Below are positions 41,689 to 50,678 of a stretch of 64,000 nt of DNA, piece after piece. Source of the DNA: Desulfallas sp. Bu1-1 (GTDB lineage: Bacteria > Bacillota > Desulfotomaculia > Desulfotomaculales > Desulfallaceae); assembly GCF_015594625.1 (NCBI RefSeq), contig NZ_JADNRQ010000002.1, positions 124,001-188,000 on the forward strand, written 5' to 3'. The notes under the pieces are model-generated. The model did not search any database and was not told where the DNA came from. It was given only the letters and a program-made list of their open reading frames with translations. How positions within the stretch are numbered: the first letter of the stretch is position 1; each line of letters begins with the position of its first letter. Position numbers and translations under genes: made by a program.

Positions 41689-42437
41689 CGTTGGTCACCC
41701 TCCCCAGTTTGTTCACTTCCGGGTTCAGCCGGGCCTGGTTCACCGGGGCCGGGTTTGCGCAACCCTTCCATCAATTCCCCCGGCCTGCCCTCCGAAGCCG
41801 GCCCCCCTTGAATTCTCTCCCTGGTTTCACCGATGATTTCGGCCAGCAGAACGGCTACGATGCCGGCCAGCACGATCCCGTCAAAAGCGCCGGCGCCGCC
41901 GATTGCCACCGTGCCCGCCGGTGCGCCGGTGGCAATCAGCCAGACCAGGTAAGCCACATCAACAAGCACCAGCCCCAGCGTGGCCGCTATAAACGCCGAG
42001 CGCCGGGAACGCCCGGCGAGATACGCCACCAGGCCCCCGATAATGGGGTAAACCCACAGGGCGTCCAGGTAGCCGAAAAAGCGGCCGCCCGGTTCCACGT
42101 CGCCCCGTCCCATGTAGTAGCCGACGCCGTAAATAACCGCGCCGGTGATTAACGCGCCGACCAGGGCCCGTCCCCATTCCCGGGGAGTGCCGGCCTTGGA
42201 CAGCAGGTAGATGGAAACTCCGATTGGAACCAGCGCCCCGCCGACATTCAAAGAAACATCGTAGCGCCCCCGGGACAGTGGAATATCGATAAAGCTGCCC
42301 ACAATCAACAGGGCGATAATCGCAAACGCCGCCCGGTCGGAAAGGCGCATCCGGTCCAGCACACGCTGGGCCAGACCGAAATAAATTAAGATGGAGACCG
42401 CAATCAGTATAATGATGCCGATCGGTAACTGCGTCAT
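41685..42437 (-). CDS. DUF1614 membrane protein
   Basis: 250 residues with seven or so hydrophobic spans between 5 and 205 and a hydrophilic Pro/Gly/Glu-rich tail. Conserved stretches include IDIPLSRGRYDVSLNVGGAL, VPIGVSIYLL and GTVAIGGAGAFDGIVLAGIV. The family is common in Peptococcaceae and is often beside spoIIP. The function is unknown. The ATGA overlap with spoIIP shows translational coupling. Confidence 0.88.
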   Translation of the reverse strand: MTQLPIGIIILIAVSILIYFGLAQRVLDRMRLSDRAAFAIIALLIVGSFIDIPLSRGRYDVSLNVGGALVPIGVSIYLLSKAGTPREWGRALVGALITGAVIYGVGYYMGRGDVEPGGRFFGYLDALWVYPIIGGLVAYLAGRSRRSAFIAATLGLVLVDVAYLVWLIATGAPAGTVAIGGAGAFDGIVLAGIVAVLLAEIIGETRERIQGGPASEGRPGELMEGLRKPGPGEPGPAEPGSEQTGEGDQR

Positions 42438-42522
42438 TGTTGCTTCCTCCTTGCGAAGTTAATCATCACTTTTTGCTCGTAAAATTATGCTTTCCCCGCG
42501 AATGGTCAAATATGCAAAAAAA

Positions 42523-42543
42523 AAGAGGCTTGATCTGCCTCTT
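42523..42543 (-). terminator. ispH/rpsA operon terminator
   Basis: aagaggc pairs with gcctctt around a 7-base loop, followed on the minus strand by a long T run (nine or more). It lies 31 bp after the stop. Confidence 0.85.
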
Positions 42544-42573
42544 GGAATCATATTTTAATTTTAGTTTTTAGGG

Positions 42574-44697
42574 CTACTTTCTATCCTCGAAGATATCGCC
42601 AACCACCTCGCCGATAGTGACCGTTCCGCCGTCACTGACGGGTGCCGGGCTTTCCTGCTCCTTCTTGTTATGGTTCTCCCGGGCGCCGGTTCTGCCCTTT
42701 TCCCTGTTCACTTCTCTGATGGAAAGGCGGATTCTCTTTTCCTCTTTATCCACGCTGAGTACCTTGACTTTAATTTCTTCGCCTTCACGCACCACTTCAT
42801 CGGGAGTTTCCACATGCCGGTCGGCCAGGTGCGAAATGTGCACCAGCCCTTCCACGCCGGGCTCCAGTTGTACAAACGCTCCGAACGGGGCCAGGCGCAC
42901 CACCTTGGCCGTGATTACAGAACCGACCGGGTATTTTTCTTCCACGTTGTCCCAGGGGTTGGGCAATACTTGCTTGAGCCCCAGGGAGACCTTTTCGTTT
43001 TCCCGGTCCACCCGCAATACCATGACTTCCAGTTCATCGCCCACCTGTACCACTTCAGAGGGATGATTAATACGATACCAGGCCATTTCCGAGATGTGCA
43101 GCAGCCCGTCAATGCCGCCTATGTCCACAAAGGCGCCAAAACTGGTCAGCCGCCTGACCACACCTTTGACGACCTGGCCTTCTTCCAGGCTGTTTAAGAG
43201 TTCTTCACGCTTCCGGGCGGCCTCTTCTTCCAGCACCGCTTTCCGGGAAAGGATAACTTTTCTGCGGGCCCTGTTCAATTCAATGACCTTGGCCTCGATT
43301 TCCATGTTCAAGTACTTGCTCAGGTCCTCTACATAACCCATTTCCACCAGCGAAGCGGGGAGGAAAGCGCGTACGCCCAGGTCAACCAGCAAACCTCCCT
43401 TAACCACTTCCCGAACGGTCCCTTTTACCGTTTGCCCGCTTTCCTTAACATCTTCCAGGTGAGCCCAGGCCTTTTCGGCATCAGCTTTTTCCTTGGAAAG
43501 GATCAGTTTACCCTCGTTATCTTCCGACTTCAGCACATAAACGTCTATCTCATCACCCACATTCACCACGTCCTGTGGGGAATCCACATTGTAGCAGGAC
43601 AACTCCCTGAGTGGAATGACACCCTCCGACTTGGCGCCCACGTCAACCAGAACCTCGTCCTGGTTGATTTGTACCACAACGCCCTTCACTATTTCGCCGT
43701 GGCTGAGCGTCTTGACTTCGACTGCTTCCTCCATTCCCTGCTTCAATTCTTCTTCCTGATCGGCCTGTTCCGGTGCCTCCGGTCCGGTCACAGTCTGTGC
43801 CTCAACTTGTTGCTCCTCGATTTTTTCTTCCATCGCGCTTTCTTCCTTGTTGTTCCTTTCCTCGAACTCCATCATTCGACTACAAACCTCCTCAATAATC
43901 CAGCCGGGTGTGGATGCGCCCGCCGTTATTCCGACAACCTTCAATCCCTGAAACCATGCAAAATCTATGTCACCGGCAGTTTCGATTTGAAAAACCGGAA
44001 TTCCGGCAGTACGACAAACTTGAGCCAGTTTAGCCGTATTGGCGCTGTTCTTGCCGCCCAGCACCAGCATGGCGTCAACATTTTGAGCCAATTCCTGCGC
44101 TTCTTTCTGCCTTTCCGACGTGGCCAGGCAGATGGTGTTGAATACCCGTACCCGGCTTCCGCTGTCTTTTAAAACATTCACCACAGCGTCCAGATTATCC
44201 TGTCGCTGGGTGGTTTGGGCCACGACGCCCACTTCGGGATATGGCCCGAGTGATCGAGCCTGTTCGGCGTCCTTGACCACAATGGCCCGGTTTCCGGACC
44301 AGCCTACGATTCCATTGACTTCCGGATGCTCGGGGTCACCTACTATCACCACGGGCAGGTTTTGCTGCGCCAGGTCGTGGACCGTTTGTTGCACCTTGCG
44401 CACAAACGGGCAAGTGGCATCAACCACTTTAAGCCCCTTTTGCTCCGCTTTGTTGATAATCTCCGGGGCCACCCCGTGGGACCTGATAATCACGGTGCCC
44501 TGTCCGCTGATTTCATCCAAATCGTTTACCGCCACAATGCCCTCGCGGGCCAGCGCCCCGGTTACCTGATCGTTGTGAATCAAGGGACCAAGCGTATATA
44601 CCGGTCCATCCCTGTCGTGCAAGCTTTTCCGGGCTATTTCCACGGCTCTTTTTACGCCGAAGCAAAAACCCGCTTTTGTTGCCACCTTCAATTCCAT
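42574..44697 (-). CDS. ispH-rpsA: Fused 4-hydroxy-3-methylbut-2-enyl diphosphate reductase and ribosomal protein S1
   Basis: 707 residues from ATG at 44697 (ggggtgaag). Residues about 1-280 are IspH, with the cluster cysteines in KAGFCFGVKRAVEIAR, VVDATCPFVRKVQQ and NTICLATSERQKEA. It carries out the last step of the non-mevalonate isoprenoid pathway. An acidic linker (about 300-340) leads to four S1 domains (KGVVVQINQDEVLVDVGAKS; KGTVREVVKGGLLVDLG; KGVVRRLTSFGAFVDIGG; AKVVRLAPFGAFVQLEPG). The last two carry the F-G-A-F-V motif. The fusion is established in clostridia; why the two are joined is unknown. Confidence 0.95.
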   Translation of the reverse strand: MELKVATKAGFCFGVKRAVEIARKSLHDRDGPVYTLGPLIHNDQVTGALAREGIVAVNDLDEISGQGTVIIRSHGVAPEIINKAEQKGLKVVDATCPFVRKVQQTVHDLAQQNLPVVIVGDPEHPEVNGIVGWSGNRAIVVKDAEQARSLGPYPEVGVVAQTTQRQDNLDAVVNVLKDSGSRVRVFNTICLATSERQKEAQELAQNVDAMLVLGGKNSANTAKLAQVCRTAGIPVFQIETAGDIDFAWFQGLKVVGITAGASTPGWIIEEVCSRMMEFEERNNKEESAMEEKIEEQQVEAQTVTGPEAPEQADQEEELKQGMEEAVEVKTLSHGEIVKGVVVQINQDEVLVDVGAKSEGVIPLRELSCYNVDSPQDVVNVGDEIDVYVLKSEDNEGKLILSKEKADAEKAWAHLEDVKESGQTVKGTVREVVKGGLLVDLGVRAFLPASLVEMGYVEDLSKYLNMEIEAKVIELNRARRKVILSRKAVLEEEAARKREELLNSLEEGQVVKGVVRRLTSFGAFVDIGGIDGLLHISEMAWYRINHPSEVVQVGDELEVMVLRVDRENEKVSLGLKQVLPNPWDNVEEKYPVGSVITAKVVRLAPFGAFVQLEPGVEGLVHISHLADRHVETPDEVVREGEEIKVKVLSVDKEEKRIRLSIREVNREKGRTGARENHNKKEQESPAPVSDGGTVTIGEVVGDIFEDRK

Positions 44698-44728
44698 AAA
44701 CTTCACCCCAAGCTGTTTAGTTGCAACC

Positions 44729-45319
44729 CTATCTCTCAACAACCGCCAGCAGCCGGCCTATTTCCGACATGATATCCCGGCTGACCGCCGCCATTTCATC
44801 CCGGGACACTTTGCGTCGGTTACAGGCGGTAATATTCATTGGTTTGCCGATAACAACCTTTACCTGACCCAGAAACCCTTTGGTTCCGCTGACCGCCACC
44901 GGCAACAACGGCACACCCCCTTTTATGGCCAACATGGCGGCACCCAAATGGGGATTTAAGAGCTCGCCGGTTTTGCTGCGCGTACCCTCCGGGAAAATCC
45001 CCACCACTTCTCCCGCGGCAAGAAGGTCAAGCGCCCGCTTGATGGACGAACGGTCAACCCCCTCGCGCTGAACGGGAAAGGCACCGAGGTTTTTAATAAT
45101 AAAACCCAGCCCGGGAATCTTAAACAATTCCGCCTTGGCCATAAAAAAAATTCTTCTATTCAGAGCGCAGCCGACAACCACCGGGTCCCAGTAGCTGACG
45201 TGGTTTGCCACAACGATCATGCCCTGTCCCGAAGGTAACACCGCATTGCCGGTGACCTTCCACCGGCGAACCAAAAAAAGGATTACCCGGCAGATTATTT
45301 TGGCTACACGGTAAAACAT
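44729..45319 (-). CDS. plsC: 1-acyl-sn-glycerol-3-phosphate acyltransferase
   Basis: 196 residues. Motifs are VVANHVSYWDPVVVG (H-x4-D catalytic pair), FFMAKAELFKIPGLG, FPEGTRSKTGEL and GVPLLPVAVSGT. A short N-terminal hydrophobic stretch associates it with the membrane. It makes phosphatidic acid from the PlsY product. Its ATG overlaps the cmk stop by one base. Confidence 0.94.
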   Translation of the reverse strand: MFYRVAKIICRVILFLVRRWKVTGNAVLPSGQGMIVVANHVSYWDPVVVGCALNRRIFFMAKAELFKIPGLGFIIKNLGAFPVQREGVDRSSIKRALDLLAAGEVVGIFPEGTRSKTGELLNPHLGAAMLAIKGGVPLLPVAVSGTKGFLGQVKVVIGKPMNITACNRRKVSRDEMAAVSRDIMSEIGRLLAVVER

Positions 45320-45996
45320 TATTTTAACCTCCCTGAAACCTCCGACAGAATCAGATTTACCACCTGTTCCACCGTCATCCCGGAACAGTCGATAATCCTG
45401 GCATCGCTGGCCGGTTTCAGGGGCGCAACCGCCCTGCCGGAATCAATTTCATCGCGTTTATTGATATCCCGGATCACCTGGTCATAGTTTATCGAGTACC
45501 CGCTTTGCTTTAACTCGGCAAAACGGCGGCGGGCCCGTTCCTCGGCCGAAGCGGTAAGGAAGAATTTAGCTTCGGCATCCGGCAGCACCTGGGTGCCTAT
45601 ATCCCTACCTTCCATCACCACGCCGCCCCGGGCCGCCATTTCCCTTTGCAGCATGGTCATTCTTTCCCGTACGCCCGGCACACGGGAAACCAGCGAAACG
45701 GCGCCTGACACTTCAGGCGTTCTGATTTCCTTAGTAACGTCCCTGTTGTTCAAGTAAATACGCGTGTTTCCATCTTCGTCCAAGCGCAGGGAAATGTCGA
45801 CCCTCCCGGCAATACCGGTCAGGGCCGCCGCGTCATGTATATTTATGTTATCCACTAATGCCTGCAATGTTACAGCCCTGTACATGGCTCCGGTATCGAT
45901 ATAAATATAGCCCAATTTTTCGGCCACCATTCTGGCCACGGTGCTTTTACCCGCACCGGCCGGGCCGTCAATGGCAATCCTGATGCGGTGAGCCAT
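45319..45996 (-). CDS. cmk: Cytidylate kinase
   Basis: 225 residues from ATG at 45996 (ggagtgaactgg). P-loop IAIDGPAGAGKSTVARMVAE, then YIDTGAMYRAVTLQAL and GRDIGTQVLPDAEAKFFLTA, and RRFAELKQ in the lid. It phosphorylates CMP and dCMP. The order aroA-cmk-plsC-ispH/rpsA is common in clostridia. A 115-bp gap before it holds a weak hairpin (aacct...aggtt). Confidence 0.95.
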   Translation of the reverse strand: MAHRIRIAIDGPAGAGKSTVARMVAEKLGYIYIDTGAMYRAVTLQALVDNINIHDAAALTGIAGRVDISLRLDEDGNTRIYLNNRDVTKEIRTPEVSGAVSLVSRVPGVRERMTMLQREMAARGGVVMEGRDIGTQVLPDAEAKFFLTASAEERARRRFAELKQSGYSINYDQVIRDINKRDEIDSGRAVAPLKPASDARIIDCSGMTVEQVVNLILSEVSGRLK

Positions 45997-46111
45997 CCAG
46001 TTCACTCCGTAAAAATGAATACGAATACCAGGATAATTTCGACATGTGGCGTAAATATCCTCTTTTATATAAAAAATTAACCTGAAAAGGTTAAAAACCC
46101 TCCAGGTTTTA

Positions 46112-47398
46112 TTATTTCACACTGATATAACTTAATGTATCAAAAAAAGCCGGGTAGGAGATGTTAACGCATTCCGCTCCCTGGATTACGGTTTCCCCTT
46201 CGGCAACCAGCCCGGCCACCGCGGCGGCCATGGCCATGCGGTGGTCTCCGCGGCTGTCGCAGACACCGCCCCGGAGTTTCCGCCCGCCCCGGATGACAAA
46301 ACCATCGGCTCGCTCTTCAATGTTTACACCCATTTTACCAAGCACATCCACTACGGCGGCAATCCGGTCCGTTTCTTTGTGGCGAAGCTCGCCGGCGTCA
46401 CGGACCACCGTCTCTCCCTCCGCCAGCGCCGCGGCCACCGCCAGCACCGGTATTTCGTCGATCAGGTAGGGGATGATGTCACCGCCGATTTCCGTACCGG
46501 CGAGCCGGCTACTGCGCGCCCTGATGTCCGCCACCGGCTCGCCGCTAATCTCCCTTTCATTCGTTAAAACAATATCGGCTCCCATTTGTTTTAAAATGTC
46601 CAGCGCCCCGGTGCGGGTCGGGTTGACCCCGACGCCGGGCAGGATAACTTCGGCCTCCGGCACGATCAATCCCGCCACCAGGAAAAACATGGCCGAAGAG
46701 ATGTCGCCGGGCACGGCAATTTTTGCGCCCCGCAAGTTCGGCCTGCCCCATACAGCTACCCGTTCCCCCTCGGTTTCCACCCGGGCGCCCAGGTGGCGCA
46801 GCAGCCTCTCCGTGTGGTCCCGCGAACGAGTTGGTTCAATCACCACCGTCCGCCCTTCGCAAAACAGACCCGCCAGTAAAACGGCCGACTTGACCTGGGC
46901 GCTGGCCACCGGAGACGCGTACTCAATTGCCCGCAAACCGCCGCCCCGGATGGCCAGGGGGGCGCAGGAGTTGCCACACCGGCCCGTGATCCGGGCACCC
47001 ATGGCGGCCAGCGGCTTGATCACCCGCCCCATCGGCCTCCTGCGCAGTGAAGCGTCTCCGGTAATCACCGAAAAAAACGGGCAGCCCGCCAGAATGCCGG
47101 CCATCAGGCGCATGGTTGTTCCGGAATTTCCGGCGTCCAATACATCTTCGGGCTCCCGCAGCGCGTCCATACCCTCGCTTTGCACCACCACCCGCCCCTC
47201 TTCCAAGATGACCTTCACCCCGAGGGCGCGGGCCAGGCGGACGGTGGACAAGCAATCCTCGCCGAACAAAAAGTTTTCAATCTCGGTTTCCCCGTGGGCT
47301 AAAGCGCCAAGCATCACGGCGCGGTGCGATATCGACTTGTCACCGGGCACGCGCACCTCGCCATGTAAAGTTTTAACCGGTCTGATCCTGGTTTCCAA
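46112..47398 (-). CDS. aroA: 3-phosphoshikimate 1-carboxyvinyltransferase (EPSP synthase)
   Basis: 428 residues. Substrate motifs are VPGDKSISHRAVMLGALAHG, LDAGNSGTTMRLMAGILAG, RRPMGRVIKPLAAMGARI and RHKETDRIAAVVDVLGKMG, and the C-terminal GDHRMAMAAAVAGLVAEGE. It joins phosphoenolpyruvate to shikimate 3-phosphate. The GNSGTT motif, where glyphosate-tolerant variants differ, is of a standard type. Lies after tyrA with a 31-bp repeat in the gap. Confidence 0.96.
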   Translation of the reverse strand: METRIRPVKTLHGEVRVPGDKSISHRAVMLGALAHGETEIENFLFGEDCLSTVRLARALGVKVILEEGRVVVQSEGMDALREPEDVLDAGNSGTTMRLMAGILAGCPFFSVITGDASLRRRPMGRVIKPLAAMGARITGRCGNSCAPLAIRGGGLRAIEYASPVASAQVKSAVLLAGLFCEGRTVVIEPTRSRDHTERLLRHLGARVETEGERVAVWGRPNLRGAKIAVPGDISSAMFFLVAGLIVPEAEVILPGVGVNPTRTGALDILKQMGADIVLTNEREISGEPVADIRARSSRLAGTEIGGDIIPYLIDEIPVLAVAAALAEGETVVRDAGELRHKETDRIAAVVDVLGKMGVNIEERADGFVIRGGRKLRGGVCDSRGDHRMAMAAAVAGLVAEGETVIQGAECVNISYPAFFDTLSYISVK

Positions 47399-47430
47399 AA
47401 CATCACTTCCTTGTTACTTACATTTGGCGC

Positions 47431-47461
47431 TCCGGCGGCATCAATCGTTCGTTTCGCAATT
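47431..47461. repeat. 31-bp repeat, copy 2
   Basis: One mismatch to 25085-25115, same orientation, in the 89-bp gap between tyrA and aroA. It breaks an otherwise tight operon, suggesting insertion. Confidence 0.7.
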
Positions 47462-47487
47462 GCACCCCTATACTCATGGGGGTCCAG

Positions 47488-48576
47488 CTAGGCTTTTAAG
47501 CGGCACTTGATTTCGTTTTCTTGAAGCAACCCGAGGGCGCGTTCTTGCTCTCCCGGCGTGGCGAAACCGATCCTGATGGTTCCGCCGTAGCCCTCCCGGG
47601 CGCGTAAAATTTCAATTTCGGAGATGTTGATCCCGGCGCCGGCCAGCATCCCGGCCAGCATGGCGATAACGCCGGGGCGGTCCGGCACGGTGACCACTAT
47701 CTCATAAACCCGGGGCAGGTAGCCCCTTGACCTGATGGGCAGCTCTGTTCTGATTTTGCCGGCCGCGGTTAAAATCTGCAAAATTTTTTCCCCGTCCCCG
47801 CGCCGCAGGGCTGTTTCCAGTTGTTCCACGGCGCCGCGAAACCCGTCCAGGGCCTCCAACACCCTTTCGCGGTTGGAAAGGAAAATATCGCGCCACATTA
47901 CCGGGTTGCCGGCCGCAATCCGGGTGGTATCCCGAAAGCCGCCCGCCGCCAAGGCCAGCGCCCTGTCTCCAGCCGGCATTCCCGCCACCGCGTTGACCAG
48001 GGCCGCCGCCACAAAATGCGGCAAGTGACTGATGGCCGCCGTCACCAGGTCATGCTGTTCCGGGGACATTTCCATTACGTGGGCACCAACGGCTTCCACG
48101 AGCCTGCGCATTAAGCCTAGAGCGGCGGGATCGGTCCGGGGGGTTGGCGTTAAAAGGTAAAAGGCGTTTTCAAACAGGTAAGGGTCGGCACCCGCAAAGC
48201 CGGCAGTTTCAGCGCCGGCCATGGGATGCCCCCCGACAAACCGGCCCCCGATGGCAGCCTCGGCCTGTTCAACCACGTTCAGCTTGGTGCTGCCCACGTC
48301 GGTCACCACGGCGCCTGGTTTCAAGTAATCCCTGATTTCCCGCAACAATCCCGGCGTTGCTCCGACCGGCGTCGCCAGGACCACCAGATCGGCGCCCGCC
48401 ACGGCCCGGCGCAGTTCCGCAGGCTCGTGGATCGCGCCGCCGGCCAGCGCGGCTTCCAGGTTTTGTTCGTTTGTGTCCACGCCGCTGATATGCCCGGCCA
48501 GACCCCGTTCACTGAGAGCCAGCCCCAGCGAACCGCCGATTAAACCAACGCCGATGATGACGCAGCGGTCGATCAT
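47488..48576 (-). CDS. tyrA: Prephenate dehydrogenase
   Basis: 362 residues from ATG at 48576, four-base ATGA overlap with aroF; the open frame further upstream is inside aroF. NAD site CVIIGVGLIGGSLGLALSER, VTDVGSTKLNVVEQAEAAIG, FVGGHPMAGAETAGFAGADP, and SHLPHFVAAALVNAVAG are family motifs. A C-terminal ACT domain (VPDRPGVIAMLAGMLAGAGI) suggests feedback by tyrosine. It oxidises prephenate to 4-hydroxyphenylpyruvate. Confidence 0.95.
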   Translation of the reverse strand: MIDRCVIIGVGLIGGSLGLALSERGLAGHISGVDTNEQNLEAALAGGAIHEPAELRRAVAGADLVVLATPVGATPGLLREIRDYLKPGAVVTDVGSTKLNVVEQAEAAIGGRFVGGHPMAGAETAGFAGADPYLFENAFYLLTPTPRTDPAALGLMRRLVEAVGAHVMEMSPEQHDLVTAAISHLPHFVAAALVNAVAGMPAGDRALALAAGGFRDTTRIAAGNPVMWRDIFLSNRERVLEALDGFRGAVEQLETALRRGDGEKILQILTAAGKIRTELPIRSRGYLPRVYEIVVTVPDRPGVIAMLAGMLAGAGINISEIEILRAREGYGGTIRIGFATPGEQERALGLLQENEIKCRLKA

Positions 48577-49598
48577 TTCAGTTTGCCCATTTTCCGCCCC
48601 ATTGCCCGGGCAATGTCGCCCAGCTTTTGCATCATGGAGCTGAAATTCTCCGGAGTCAGGGACTGGGGCCCGTCGCACAGGGCTTCGGCGGGGTTGGGAT
48701 GCACTTCCACCAGCAGCCCGTCCGCGCCGGCCGCTATAGCGGCGCAGGCCATGGGTTCCACAAACCGCCACTTGCCGATGGCGTGACTGGGGTCAACAAT
48801 CACCGGCAGGTGGCTGAGATATTTGACCACCGGTACCGCCGTTAAATCCAGCGTGTTGCGGGTGTATGTTTCAAAGGTGCGCACGCCCCGCTCACAGAGG
48901 ATGACATCCCGGTTGCCTTCGGCCAAAATGTATTCGGCAGCCAAAAGCCACTCTTCGATGGTGGCTGATGGGCCGCGCTTCAACAATACGGGCTTGCCGG
49001 CCCGGGCCACTTCCCGCAGCAGGGAAAAGTTTTGCATGTTGCGCGCCCCGATCTGTAAAACATCGGCGTACTCGGCAACCAGTTCCACGGTGCGGGGATC
49101 CATCACCTCGGTCACGATGCGCAACCCGGTTTGCTCCCTGGCCTCCGCCAGCAGTTTCAGACCTTCTTCCTCCAGTCCCTGGAAGGAATAGGGCGAGGTG
49201 CGGGGTTTATACGCGCCACCCCGCAGCAAGGTGGCGCCGGCGGCCCGGATCAATTGTGCGGCCTGCAGTAATTGTTCCCTGCTTTCCACGGCACAGGGGC
49301 CGGCCATGACGTGGATGGTGCCTCCGCCTATCTCCAGGTCCCCCACTTTCACCACGGTGGGTCCGTCCATGTAAGCCCTGCTGGCCAGCTTGTAAGGCTG
49401 GAGAATCGGCACAACTTTTTCCACGCCCGGCATGGCCTCCAGCGCGTGGTCGCTCAACCTGGTCTTGTCTCCAATGGCTCCGATGATGGTTCTTTCCACT
49501 CCCCGGGAAAGATGAGTTTGGAAACCGGCATCCTTTAATTTTTGCAGCACGCGATCTATATCAACATCTTCGGCATTATGGTTCATAATCACAATCAT
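48573..49598 (-). CDS. aroF: 3-deoxy-7-phosphoheptulonate synthase (DAHP synthase), type I beta
   Basis: 341 residues from ATG at 49598 (gcggggg 9 bases upstream). An N-terminal ferredoxin-like regulatory domain (1-70, MNHNAEDVDIDRVLQKLKDA) precedes the TIM barrel, with MAGPCAVESREQLLQAAQLI, LRGGAYKPRTSPYSFQG, LLKRGPSATIEEWLLAAEYI and PVIVDPSHAIGKW. It starts the shikimate pathway. First gene of the aroF-tyrA-aroA-cmk-plsC-ispH/rpsA run. Confidence 0.96.
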   Translation of the reverse strand: MIVIMNHNAEDVDIDRVLQKLKDAGFQTHLSRGVERTIIGAIGDKTRLSDHALEAMPGVEKVVPILQPYKLASRAYMDGPTVVKVGDLEIGGGTIHVMAGPCAVESREQLLQAAQLIRAAGATLLRGGAYKPRTSPYSFQGLEEEGLKLLAEAREQTGLRIVTEVMDPRTVELVAEYADVLQIGARNMQNFSLLREVARAGKPVLLKRGPSATIEEWLLAAEYILAEGNRDVILCERGVRTFETYTRNTLDLTAVPVVKYLSHLPVIVDPSHAIGKWRFVEPMACAAIAAGADGLLVEVHPNPAEALCDGPQSLTPENFSSMMQKLGDIARAMGRKMGKLK

Positions 49599-49683
49599 CA
49601 ATAATCCCCCGCCAATCCTTTCTTTTGTTTGATAGTATTATTTTTTTACAACACCTGGATTTTCTACACACAAAAAAACAAAA

Positions 49684-49698
49684 ACTCCCCAAGGGAGT
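49684..49698 (-). terminator. aroH terminator
   Basis: actccc and gggagt pair with a short loop; on the minus strand ttttgttttttt follows. It separates the hutP-aroH unit from aroF. Confidence 0.75.
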
Positions 49699-49864
49699 GA
49701 CTATGTCTTCATGAAACATCGCCCCCTGCCGTGCTACCGTCATCGTCTTCCATGTGATCGCCAGTCAACTATTCTACCAGTTTAGACCATACTACCGTAG
49801 ATATATATTAGCATTTTTACCAGTTCGGCGCAACCCGAATGTAAAACACCGCCCAAACCGCCAA

Positions 49865-50224
49865 TCAATCTTTAAGGTCAGGCCGGAGTTTAACGGCATC
49901 ATCAAGGTAGACGTGTTTTACATCCCGCTGTGCTACGTCTATATTTGCATGCATCAAGACCCTGATGCACCCGCTCATGCTTCCGGGCACGTCCACTTCC
50001 TGGGCACAAAGCATCGGGATGTAGCTCCACCCCTGCATTTTCCTGGCACACGCGGCCGGAAAAGCCGCGTTCAAATCGCTGGTCAGGGTAAACATGACGC
50101 TCACAATATCACCGGTCGTAATATTGTTTTCACTCATCATGGCGCGGAGAAGCTTGCGCGTGGCCTTGCCGATGGCTTCTTCCGTATTTTCCTTGACCGT
50201 AATCGCTCCCCTGATACCGCGCAT
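49865..50224 (-). CDS. aroH: Chorismate mutase, AroH type
   Basis: 119 residues, starting MRGIRGAITVKENTEEAIGK as in B. subtilis AroH. Active-site stretches are RKLLRAMMSENNI, VMFTLTSDLNAAFPA and PGSMSGCIRVLMHANID. It converts chorismate to prephenate, which TyrA then uses. Separated from aroF by about 270 bp and a terminator, and 17 bp after the HutP-like gene, so it is controlled apart from the rest of the pathway. Confidence 0.94.
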   Translation of the reverse strand: MRGIRGAITVKENTEEAIGKATRKLLRAMMSENNITTGDIVSVMFTLTSDLNAAFPAACARKMQGWSYIPMLCAQEVDVPGSMSGCIRVLMHANIDVAQRDVKHVYLDDAVKLRPDLKD

Positions 50225-50241
50225 GGAAAACCCTCCGTTAA

Positions 50242-50667
50242 TCAGGAAGATACCGCCCGGTGGCCAAGCCCGATCGCCACCTCGTCCAGGTGCAACAGGC
50301 CCACGCCAAAAAAAACAGCCACGCTGATATGGTCCGCGTAACGGGCAATACCGATTTTCCCGCCCACATTAAGCCCCAAAGCTTTGGGCATAATCTGGCT
50401 CAGCGCCTCACGGGTGGCCCCGGCCACGGCGCCCTCGTCGGCATGCACTTCGCGGATCACGCCTTCCCGTTTGGCGGCTACCACGGCCCGTTCCGTTATT
50501 TTATTGACCGAGGCGATAAAGTCGCCCCCGTGATCGACTGCGGCCGTTTTTATACCGGCTTTTAAAAAGCGGGCCTTATACTCCTTTTCCTGTTCCCTGC
50601 TTTCAGTAAGAGCCATTTTGATCGCGGCCCTGGCCACCTCTCTGCTGCCAACTGGCGGCATGCGCAC
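50242..50667 (-). CDS. HutP family RNA-binding regulator
   Basis: 141 residues. The C-terminal part HISVAVFFGVGLLHLDEVAI then GLGHRAV matches the end of HutP, including the His near the C-terminus that binds metal in B. subtilis HutP; AVDHGGDF and REVHADEG supply further His. HutP binds L-histidine and Mg2+ and opens a terminator in hut mRNA. No hut genes are here; instead it sits 17 bp before aroH, so another ligand or target is possible. Confidence 0.8.
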   Translation of the reverse strand: MRMPPVGSREVARAAIKMALTESREQEKEYKARFLKAGIKTAAVDHGGDFIASVNKITERAVVAAKREGVIREVHADEGAVAGATREALSQIMPKALGLNVGGKIGIARYADHISVAVFFGVGLLHLDEVAIGLGHRAVSS

Positions 50668-50678
50668 ACCTCCGTCCG

